Below, piece after piece: positions 56,190 through 64,000 of a stretch of DNA of 64,000 bases. Positions within the stretch are counted from its first letter, which is position 1, and every line of letters starts with the position of its first letter. Origin of the DNA: Vandiemenella viatica (lineage: Eukaryota; Arthropoda; Insecta; Orthoptera; Morabidae); the NCBI GenBank assembly GCA_031002005.1, contig CM061919.1, positions 10,797,687 through 10,861,686 of the forward strand, given 5' to 3'. The notes below the pieces were generated by a model, which did not search any database, was not told the DNA's origin, and worked only from the letters and a program-made list of their open reading frames with translations. A program made the position numbers and the translations under genes.

Positions 56190-58930
56190 TAATAGCAAAC
56201 ATTATGGATCACTATCATTATCAGCCAGTTCAATTATTTCTGATGTGGCCACTTGAGCAGTCTTCTTCAGGCTGCATGATCTTGGGCGATCCTCTGCCAG
56301 TTAAGTCCGACAACCCTGCGTATGTCCTTGTCCCATTGGTATGGTGGTCTTCCTCTCGTTCTGGGATGATCTCTTGGGCTCTATTATAACTCTGTTTTTG
56401 TCCATCTCTGGTCTTTTCGCCGTGCAATATGGCTGGCCCATTTCCGCTTCAGGGATGCTGTCTTCTCTAAGATGTCTGTGACCTTTGTAACTGATCTAAT
56501 GTCTGTTGCTCTTTTCTTGTCTTTTCTAGTTAAGCCTAGCATTGATCTTTCCATAGCTCTTTTGGCACTCCTTAGTTTACTTTTTGTAAATTAATTTTGA
56601 GTCCAGGTCTCACAGCTGTCTGTCAGAACAGGAAGAATGCACTGGTCATAGACTATTTGCTTTAGATTTGTGGGCATTTTAGATTTCAGTATAATAGAAT
56701 GCCTCCCAAATGCTTGCCATCCCAGCTTGATGCGACGGAAAATTTCGGGTCTTACATCACCTCTCATATTTACAAGCTGGACAAGATAAATGTACTCATT
56801 GACATTTTCTAAAGATTCATTATCTAGTTGTGCACTACCCTCTGTGGCCCATTTGTTAGATATAATTTTTGTTTTTGATAGATTCATTCTTATGCCAACT
56901 GCTTTACACTTGGAGACGAGGTCGGTAACCCAGGTTTGGAGTTCATCAAGGTCAGCAAATTTCAAGTTGTTAAGTCTTCTACCATTGATTCTAATTCACT
57001 TTTCCGTCCATTCTAGCTTTGATAGTGCCATCTTCAAGACAGCTGAAAATAACTTTGGAGATATGTGATCACCTTGCTTGACACCTCTTTCGATGCAGAA
57101 CTCAGTGGTTGGTTCTCTAACATTGACAAAGGCTGAGGAAGAACTCTAATATAAGCTGTATCCACGCCATGTTCAGTTAAGGCTTGCAGGACAGCCTTGT
57201 GACTAATTGAATCAAATGCCTTTTCGTAATCGACAAAGACTACACAGAGGCATCTGATATTCATTTGCGCGACTAATTAGTTCTAACAGGACAAGAATGT
57301 GGTTGATTGTGCTAAAGCTTATGCGGAACCCTGCTTGATCAATTGGTTTGGCAGAATCAAGGGTGGAACTGATTCGGTTCAAGATCTTTGTAAAAACTTT
57401 GTACAGAACAGCCAACAAGCGTATAGGTCTGTAGTTTTTGATGTTATGAATACTTACCTTTTTGAGTAGCAGAATGATTTTAGCTTTATTCCATGAAGAA
57501 GGGATGGATGCATTGTGTAGGCAGTAAGAGAAGACTTTAGCCAAGTGATTGATAGTTTGTTCGCCAACTAGCTCCAAAATATCAACGGAGAGATGTTGTC
57601 GCCAGTGGCCGTTCCTTTTTTCATGTTATCTGTAGCATAACCGACTTCAGATGGAAGTATAACTGGCACTGTAGATACATTTGTGGGGTAGAGAATATCG
57701 GAGTTTCCTCTAAGCTGCAATATAGGTTGCTATAAAAACCTCTGATGAATTCCAAAATTTCATCTTTGTCAGTAATTCTGCCATCGTTTCCATCCATTGC
57801 TATTATCTGCTTCTTACCGAGTATGAAGCTTTTGCTTTGCTCTCTTTAAGCCTGTTTTCTTTTCTAGACTATCCCTTACATCATTTTCATTGTACAACTA
57901 CTTGTATATATCAGACTTCATGTTTTTCCCTCAAAGTTCTACACAAGTTCAGAATACTCTGTCATAATTAGACTGAATCTTCATTTCCCTCCTCTTGTTC
58001 AGTAGATGTTTTGTGTTGTTGCTGAATTCACTCTTTTGGATATTGTTACGACAGAAGCCGCCAACTTCTTGCACAGTCATGACTAATACTGCTGCTAAGC
58101 CTTCATCGTTGGTTTCTTGAAGCTTTCCCTGGAGCATCCATTGGAGTTCTTCTTTGCTTTCCTCCAAGTTTTTAATATTGATAATTTTGGTCTTGTTTCT
58201 TATGAATTTATTTCTCTCTGCCCTTACATTTATTTCAATCCTTGCTCGTACTAGTCGGTGGTCGCTGTTAGTGTTAAACTTGTTCAGAACTGAGACATCT
58301 TTAACAATGTGAGGAGTATAGTATAAAATTTCACACTTTTCACAGGTGTTAATATTGGTAAAAAATCCCACTTGTCTCTTTTTTTCGGGGTTTGTGCTGT
58401 GTTTTTTTTTTTTTTACTAACTTCGCGAACATTTTGGCACTAACCTGGAGCCTTCATCAGGGCTTCTTTGTATCTAGCCACCTGGTCCTTTTTTTGATAA
58501 ACTTGAACACTGATTCACTGTTTATTTTTCACCGGCAAAGGACCAGGTGGCTAGATAGATGACCTGACGAAGGCTCCAGGTTGGTGTCGAAATGTTGGCA
58601 AGGTCAATAAAAAACCGCTGTGCAAACCCCGAAAAAAGAGACAAGAAAGTGTGATTTTTTACCATTGTGAAGAGTGTTGGAAAGAACAAAAACTCATTTT
58701 TTATGCTTCTCCATGGCCACTTTCTGGAAGGATGCTTTTTGAAAAATGTGTTCATGATAGGCATTTTTGAGAATTATGCAAATTATACCAATCTCTCACC
58801 TCTGTCATTTCTCTCATCAATGCCATAACTGAGTCACCCCGTTTCCATGGGCTGACCTTGGCATTAAAGTCACCAATAACCAATTTGAAGTGACAGTCTC
58901 TACCTTTCTCACAAGTTTCCTTTAGTCCTC
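56190..58930 (-). pseudogene. LINE family F (endonuclease and RT), interrupted by a foldback
   Basis: Minus strand in order: endonuclease HFKLVIGDFNAKVSPWKRGD (GDFNAK motif), MNTFFKKHPSRKWPWRS, a foldback insertion, then VLNKFNTNSDHRLVRARIEI (SDHRLV motif). Next is the RT: NKAKIILLLKKVSIHNIKNY, NYRPIRLLAVLYKVF and VVFVDYEKAFDSISHKAVLQ. Then come MNLSKTKIISN, FRRIKLGWQAFGRHSIILKS, DQCILPVLTDSCETWT and a C-terminal region with RKWASHIAR and RPPYQWDKDIRRVVG. Many frameshifts; the F/YADD box itself is not intact. Both enzymatic domains remain recognisable, so this is the most complete LINE body in the window. Confidence 0.82.
58350..58665. repeat. Large foldback inside the LINE F endonuclease
   Basis: Arms of about 130 bp (58350-58489 and 58540-58665) are inverted copies with a ~50-bp centre. 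Shared blocks are GGACCAGGTGGCTAGATA, GAAGGCTCCAGGTT, AAACCCCGAAAAAAGAGACA and GGTAAAAAATC. On the plus strand of the right arm CTGACGA (58564-58570) is followed by GAAA (58589-58592). On the minus strand of the left arm the equivalent string is CTGATGA (58460-58454), with GAAA changed to AAAA. It interrupts the endonuclease between the KKHPSRKWPWRS and VLNKFNTNSDHR blocks. It may be a Penelope-like or foldback-type insertion. Confidence 0.75.
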
Positions 58931-60016
58931 TCTAGAAAGAAAAATATATTTATCTGCCAATGTTTTGAACAGAATTAATAATGAAAAATTTCCACATTTT
59001 ATTAGCAGTTAATGTACATGGTGCATAGCAGTGGAAAGATTACCAACGTCAAATAAAATGTAAATGATTATTCATATTTCATTTTCATGGATAATTGCTA
59101 AAAAAAAAATCTCCTTTTGACTTGATGTACTGCTGGAAATAATTGTAAAATTTTCTGAATTAATTTTTCAAATCCTTTGCCAAAATTACTTTCAGAAACC
59201 TTGTCATAATAAGTGCAGTGCTGTCCGTGAACAATACATCATCACCAGCGCTGTGATGGCCCTAGAGAACAATCGTCACATGCTCCATTGTTACCATCAT
59301 AGTCCAGGACTATTCCCATTTATTTATCATGTATTAATTTCAGCCATCGATTCACAATTCAGTTTATTTAATATATGCAATGTTACAGTTTCATTAAGAT
59401 TCATAATAATTGTAATTGAGAGTAATAATTTTCTTCAATATGTTGTAACGTCTGTCCATTTAAAAAAGTAATAAGCATGCTTGCCATTAAGCTGAGCGAA
59501 AATCAAAAGTAAGTCTGATTAATTGAGTAAACCCTCAATCCACAGGCCTTTGAATGAAAAATCAAATTTACAGGAAATGTGTCATTACCATTTTGGCACC
59601 CAACGTCTGGCTGGTTATAAATTTCTTCTAAAGCTGGATTCAAGGGTTTCATTACTTGCTTATAAAAATAATAGTACCCATAATTTTTTTTTGTAAGACA
59701 ACAGCTATTTAATTCAGCGGATTTCAGCTGGCGCTAATTGCATAGTCATGTTGTAGCAATGATGAATGAATGAATAGGTGAATGTGTGAGTGAACTCAAA
59801 AATTTTCTATCTGTTGGTGGTGGGATGACTAACATTTTCTTTCAGTTGTGTTGTTTGTATGGTCTTGCTATGTCAGCAATCTGCCCGCTACAATTTAGTT
59901 TTGTAGGTTCATGATTGGCACTACGTTGCGACGTGTTGCAATCTGTTGTGTCCAGTTGTTGTTTAAATTTTCACTTTGTTCAAACTTTGATGCATTTATG
60001 TTCTAAAGTGGTAACA
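58931..60016. other. Intron 3 sequence without recognised element
   Basis: AT-rich. A protein-like open stretch after an acceptor-like TACTTTCAG at 59187-59195 (KPCHNKCSAVREQYIITSAV, 72-codon frame) is not recognised and has no clear donor. Confidence 0.35.
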
Positions 60017-61876
60017 ATGTCCTCCAATTCAGATCTGAGCCCCATTCAGGCAACTGATTCATGCAGTTTAGAAAAGATTGATCAAAGTTTTATGAAACAA
60101 GGCTGCCTAATTAATACTGCAGTGTCAACCAAAATTTCTGCGCGGTCAGGTATTGTATATCCAAATGCAGTTATAATTCAGTCAACAAATGAGATTTCGG
60201 GAAGCCAACTGGGACTACCATCTCTTGGTATGTTCCAAGAACAGTCACAAAATATCACAGGTGCATCCGTGAAACAGAATCAGTTCAACAGTTTTTCACT
60301 TTTTTGAAATTCATAAAAAGAGACATGGTAACCATACAAACAGGTATCACTTTGGAAGTCAGAGCTATTGTGAAAGAGGAGAAGACAAAATTTAAAGAAA
60401 GCCATAAAAGAATCTTTACAACCAGTGAATTTGGAAATAGAATGCCTTAACATTGTGCAAGATAGTATGACGGAAAAACTTTTGGTAAAACAACAGTATG
60501 TTGCAGAACTTCGTCAGGGAACACAGGAAAGTGTAGAATGACTCTCAGAACAAGTAGTTGCTTGCAAATCAACTGAAAGCGAACAAGTTTCATGGTTGGA
60601 AAACCAATTGATGGCCATTGGTGAAACCATTGCTGGACTTAGAAACTAATCTTGTAATTTAAGAGAGGCGCAAGAAGTTTTGCTTACAACGTTAATAATA
60701 AATTGGAAGGTTTACTTAAGAAGGGTGCACCGGACATAATGCCATCAATGCAATGTATGCCTGCAGCAGAAATCAAAAACCAAAACACAATTGCTTGTGG
60801 GTCAATAGAACTGCCACTTCCAAGGTTCGAAGTTCGAAGAGGTACTAATCAAATGGATTTTCTTACAAATTTGGAAACCTACATGAAAATCAAAAACACT
60901 CCATAGTCTCTTAAAATTCTGTTGGCACCTCAGGCGTTTGATTCGGAGGAGATGACATGGTTCAGTGTCACTTGTCCATATAGAACGTCTTATTCTGAAA
61001 TCAAGGATTTGTTTTTGAAAACACTCTGGGGGCCAATGGCACAGTCACAACTAAAGCTAAGCTTTTATAAGGGATATTATCAACCTAAATATTCAGGCTT
61101 GTGGCATTACCAAAATACTTGGACCAGCCTTTAGAAGAGATGGAATTGTGTGGTGCTCTGCAAACACATTTTCCATGACACGTTCAACACGACACATTAA
61201 AACAGTTCTTGGAAACACTATGGATGGTTGATCCAGAAGAACCCAATGAAAGTGGTGGGCGATGGAAAGAATACCATCGGAATCAATCCAGACAATCCAA
61301 AGGCAAGCAGCAGGCACAATCGTGGAAGAACAAGCAATCCAGAGGGTGGATGGGTAAAAATGGCTCATCATGGAGAAGTAACTCCGGTATGAATCAAAGA
61401 CAAGAAGGAAAAGAGTTGTGAATTAATGCAATCAGAATGTCTGAGGATAGTATTCAAACAGTAGACGACCAAGTCAGCATGGGAAGGAATGTGAAAGAAT
61501 GCCGAAGCAGCTCCCAGACAGAAACAATGGCATGATATATTCCTGGGGACATCGCTGACACCGTTGCTATGAAGAAAACTCAAACAATTGCAAGTCTAAG
61601 GTATTTTAGGATGGGAGACCCTGAATTCCATGAGAATGCTGACGACAGTGAAGGTCATCATGATAATGTTATTAGTAGATGTCCCCGAATAAATGCTACT
61701 GCCTTTGAGACAAAATGCACCATCCTCTTAGACATGGGCAGCCAAGTAAGCGCAGTCTTGGAGGATTTGATACAGCATGTTCAAGCCAGTCAAAAGGAGC
61801 TGAAGGTTATGTCTACCCATCAAGGAGTGAAGAACAGACAGAAAAGTGATTTTGCCGATTTCCATTGGTGGTCAAA
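60017..61876 (+). pseudogene. Retroelement gag-protease remnant (Gypsy-group-like)
   Basis: The frame opens MSSNSDLSPIQATDSCSLEK at 60017 and breaks at 60305. It resumes with coiled-coil-like sequence (RQGTQESVE, QVVACKSTESEQVSWLENQL), then ELPLPRFEVRRGTNQMDFLT and FLETLWMVDPEEPNESGG in a Gag-like arrangement. A Gln/Lys/Arg/Ser-rich nucleocapsid-like tail (SKGKQQAQSWKNKQSRGWMG) follows. Then comes TKCTILLDMGSQVSAVLEDL, matching the retroviral-type aspartyl protease LLDTGSQ-S motif with T changed to M. It is cut at 61876 by a Helitron-like 5' end. No LTR was found, and RT and integrase are missing. Confidence 0.65.
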
Positions 61877-62525
61877 TCTATATATTAATACGCTAAGTGA
61901 AAACTTAAGATCCATTTTTAAGAATATTTCGTGCACGGAGAAGTGTGAGATTTGGCATAGTTAAAGTTTATATGGAGAAGAAGTGCAGGAAGCTAAAATC
62001 TATTTATAATATGCGTTACAAATATATTAAATTAAATAAAATAAAACACTCGCTCCCCTACGTAGTTCGCTCAGATGCCGCCAATTCTGGTGCTGCTTCA
62101 CCTGATGGCTGGTAGATAGCGCAGCTAGCAGCCAGAATATTGGGCAAACAGAGGAACTTAATGAAATACAGATAGCTAAAATTATATATAATATGTTTTA
62201 CGAACCTATATAGTAATGTGCTAAGTGAAAATTTCGGATTCATTTTTAAGAATAAGTGCCGCCAGAGCAGTCTACCTACCGCCAGAGCACTCTACCTGTT
62301 GCTGAGTTCTGGCACTGCTTGAGCTGACAGCTGATAGATGGCGCAGCTAGCAGCCAGAATATTGCACAAACGGAAGAACTTAAAGAAAAGTGTGCGATTT
62401 GGCATAGTTAATGTTTATATGGAGAAGAAGTGCAGAAAGCTAAAATCTGTGTATAATATGTTTTACAGATATATCAAATTAAATTAAATAAAAAAATTCG
62501 TTGTTTACATTAATTTTTTTAATTA

Positions 62526-63855
62526 CGAGGCGCGTCCAGAAAGTAAGTTCCGTTTGGTAATAAAATGAAATTGTACACAGATACAGAAGAAATTTTTATT
62601 GCACAAAATTCTACAGCTCTTAAACTACTTTTCCACATAACTGCCGAAATTTTGCAGGCATTTGTCATAGCGTGACACCAGGTTTTGTATACCTTCTTCA
62701 TAGAAATCTGCCGCCTGTGTCTTCAACCAGTTGGAAACAGTTTCTTTCAGCTCGTCGTCATTGGTGAAATGATGACCACCAAGGAAAGACTTGAGATGTA
62801 AGAACAGATGAAAGTCGCTAGGAGCGAGGTCAGGGCTGTACAGAGGATGGTGAAACACGTCCCAGCCAAATCCCTGTACGAGGTTTTTCGTCACATTTGC
62901 AGTGTGTGGTCGTGCGTTGTCGTGAAGCAAAACAACACCTTTTGACAGCAGTCCCCGGCACTTATTCTGAATTACACGGCGCAATTTCCGAAGTGTCTCA
63001 CAATAAGCATCTGCTTTGATTGTTTGACCACGCGGTAAGAAGTCAATGAGTAGGATGCCTTTCCAGTCCCAGAACACTGTGCACATCATTTTCCGAGGTG
63101 TCATGATTTGCTTCGGTTTAACCTTTGGTGGGGATGAAGTGTGCCTCCATTCCATTGATTGCCGCTTACTCTCAGGGGTGTCGTAAGAAACCCACGTTTC
63201 ATCTCCTGTGACTATCCGTCTCAGAAATTCTTCGCCGCTTTCAGCATAACGGGTCAAAAACTCAAGTGCACTACCCATCCGTTGTGTTTTGTGTTGCTCA
63301 GTGAGAATCTTTGGTACCCAACGTGAGCAAAGTTTATGGTATATCAGTTGTTTGGTAACAATTTCATGCATCAGTGATCGTGAAATTTGGGGGAAGTCCA
63401 TAGCGAGAGCACTAATTGTAAACCTACGGTTTTCCTGGATCTTGTCATCAATCGCGTGAACCAGTTCTTCTGTAACCAAAGGTGGACGCCCACTTCGTTC
63501 TTCATTGTGCACATTACTACACCCGCCATTGAACTGTCTGACCGATTTTCTCACCATCGAATCACAAATCGCATTTGGTCCGTAGACATCGCAAATTTGC
63601 CGATAAATTTCACTTGGTTTCACTTTCCTCGCATTCAGAAACTGAATCACAGACCTGATTTCACAGGCGGCGGGATTTTCAATCAACGCCGGCATTTCAA
63701 ACAAGCACAACAAAGCGTACGTAACTGACAGTGATCTCCAAATGGCGCACGTTCTTCCCCTTGATACACATCGTCTACAGCGCATGTGCGGAACTTCAAT
63801 CGCAGCGCTGCAGCGGAGAAAATTGAAACGGAACTTACTTTCTGGACGCGCCTCG
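62526..63855 (-). mobile_element. Complete mariner element with perfect 30-bp TIRs
   Basis: CGAGGCGCGTCCAGAAAGTA and the next ten bases are identical at both inverted ends. TA target duplications lie at 62524-62525 and 63856-63857. The 1330-bp length is normal for mariner. One intact transposase gene lies on the minus strand. Perfect ends and an open gene suggest a recent insertion. Confidence 0.97.
62625..63695 (-). CDS. mariner transposase, intact, 356 aa
   Basis: It is open from MPALIENPAACEIRSVIQFL to the stop, with no breaks. The frame extends 30 codons further up to an ATG at 63785, but the 63695 start gives the family's usual length (about 345-355). Order: first helix-turn-helix (NARKVKPSEIYRQICDVYG), GRPP hinge, second helix-turn-helix (FTISALAMDFPQISRSLMHE), linker motif WVPKILTEQHK, then the DD34D core. 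The catalytic residues are D in IVTGDETWVSYD, D in VLLHDNARPHTA and D in YSPDLAPSDFHLF, 34 residues after the second. It would bind the TIRs and cut and paste at TA sites. The cognate TIRs flank it, so it could be active. It lies antisense in PIKfyve intron 3 and inside a Helitron-like repeat. Confidence 0.95.
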   Translation of the reverse strand: MPALIENPAACEIRSVIQFLNARKVKPSEIYRQICDVYGPNAICDSMVRKSVRQFNGGCSNVHNEERSGRPPLVTEELVHAIDDKIQENRRFTISALAMDFPQISRSLMHEIVTKQLIYHKLCSRWVPKILTEQHKTQRMGSALEFLTRYAESGEEFLRRIVTGDETWVSYDTPESKRQSMEWRHTSSPPKVKPKQIMTPRKMMCTVFWDWKGILLIDFLPRGQTIKADAYCETLRKLRRVIQNKCRGLLSKGVVLLHDNARPHTANVTKNLVQGFGWDVFHHPLYSPDLAPSDFHLFLHLKSFLGGHHFTNDDELKETVSNWLKTQAADFYEEGIQNLVSRYDKCLQNFGSYVEK

Positions 63856-63904
63856 TATGTTAAGCGAATCTGCCGATGTCTGTGATCTTTGTCAGCAGTA
63901 AAGA

Positions 63905-63990
63905 AAAAAATATAATAAGCATAGTTAATAAATGTTACAAATCGATTACTAAAATAAAAAATTAATTTGCGAACATGTGTGTGTGTGTGT
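63905..63990 (+). repeat. Dispersed repeat shared with 16998-17085
   Basis: AAATATAATAAGCATAGTTA and AAAAATTAATTTGCGAAC are followed by a pure (GT)n to the window end. The counterpart at 16998-17085 has a shorter, interrupted GT tract. Confidence 0.7.
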
Positions 63991-64000
63991 GTGTGTGTGT

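Larger units (their letters stand above)
61877..64000 (+). mobile_element. Helitron-like element, 5' end, copy 2, with internal duplication
   Basis: TCTATATATTAATACGCTAA starts at 61877 after an A, a Helitron-style 5' end. The body matches 12639-13062. A partial internal repeat starts at about 62211 (CTATATAGTAATGTGCTAAG), so the first ~330 bp are partly duplicated. It is interrupted by a mariner (62526-63855). It resumes to 63905-63990, which matches 16998-17085, and runs off the window in a (GT)n tract at 63973-64000. The 3' end is not in the window. Confidence 0.5.

Noticed and set aside
59187..59280. Possible extra exon after TACTTTCAG (KPCHNKCSAVREQYIITSAV)
   Set aside because: No recognised family, no clear donor, and it does not fit the expected next PIKfyve segment. 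Left as unassigned intron.

Overview
The window is eukaryotic and almost certainly from an insect with a large, transposon-choked genome. Signs are AT-rich intronic DNA, short exons with GT/AG boundaries, Tc1/mariner, hAT, piggyBac, PIF/Harbinger and Helitron transposons, several LINE families, an LTR retrotransposon and a tRNA-derived SINE. The SINE and LINE styles suggest a polyneopteran (stick insect, cockroach, termite or grasshopper group), but this is inference. Nothing prokaryotic is present.

Host genes. The backbone of the right half is the 5' part of a + strand gene recognised as PIKfyve/Fab1 (phosphatidylinositol 3-phosphate 5-kinase). Exon 1 is 29358-29472, exon 2 is 48375-48508 and exon 3 is 54935-55030. 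All three have good splice sites and compatible phases. They encode only the first ~115 residues; the FYVE, DEP, chaperonin-like and kinase domains must lie beyond base 64000. Introns of 18.9 kb, 6.4 kb and more than 9 kb are filled with mobile elements. A second small + strand gene, 13239-14679, encodes an isolated complete THAP zinc finger in two exons. A transposase-like C-terminus follows it, so it is probably a collapsed THAP-type transposon or a domesticated fragment.

Left third (1-17.7 kb). A hAT element (1730-4493) carries a second hAT (2718-4238, perfect 8-bp target duplication) and a SINE. Then come an internally deleted piggyBac (4837-5812), 4.4 kb with nothing recognisable, a foldback, a Harbinger end, a LINE inserted in an older LINE (10.85-12.64 kb), a Helitron-like 5' end, the THAP locus and LINE fragments.

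17.7-28.6 kb is a four-level nest. A + strand LINE (17730-18008 and 26404-27725) was split by a 3' fragment of LINE family B. That fragment was entered by a 7.7-kb Helitron (18009-25672, minus), and the Helitron by a Tc1/mariner-type element (23028-24553). The Helitron has canonical TC and CTAG ends at an A/T target, a broken helicase, a four-unit 318-bp in-frame repeat in its N-terminal ORF, an AT-rich repeat zone and a ~185-bp satellite-like array at its 5' end.

29-56 kb (PIKfyve introns 1 and 2, and the start of intron 3). This holds LINE family A with a tandemly repeated 3' UTR, a truncated mariner, LINE D split by LINE B, two non-autonomous Helitrons with different tandem arrays, and a Harbinger element (40078-45256) carrying a gag-only LTR retrotransposon (40185-44132). 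It also has a palindrome, a 73-bp micro-insertion, an internally deleted mariner-type element, a SINE, and a CR1/Jockey-like LINE with a perfect 213-bp in-frame tandem duplication. A third Helitron 3' end lies at 55225.

56-64 kb. An endonuclease/RT LINE on the minus strand is interrupted by a large foldback. A degenerate gag-protease retroelement follows, cut by a Helitron-like 5' end, which in turn carries a mariner (62526-63855) with perfect TIRs and an intact transposase.

I found no defence island or clearly new gene system. The least ordinary items are the Helitron's repeat architecture and its loss of the HUH nuclease, the foldbacks carrying hammerhead-ribozyme-like core strings, and the THAP mini-gene. 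All boundaries were read by eye and are approximate unless a terminus is described explicitly.
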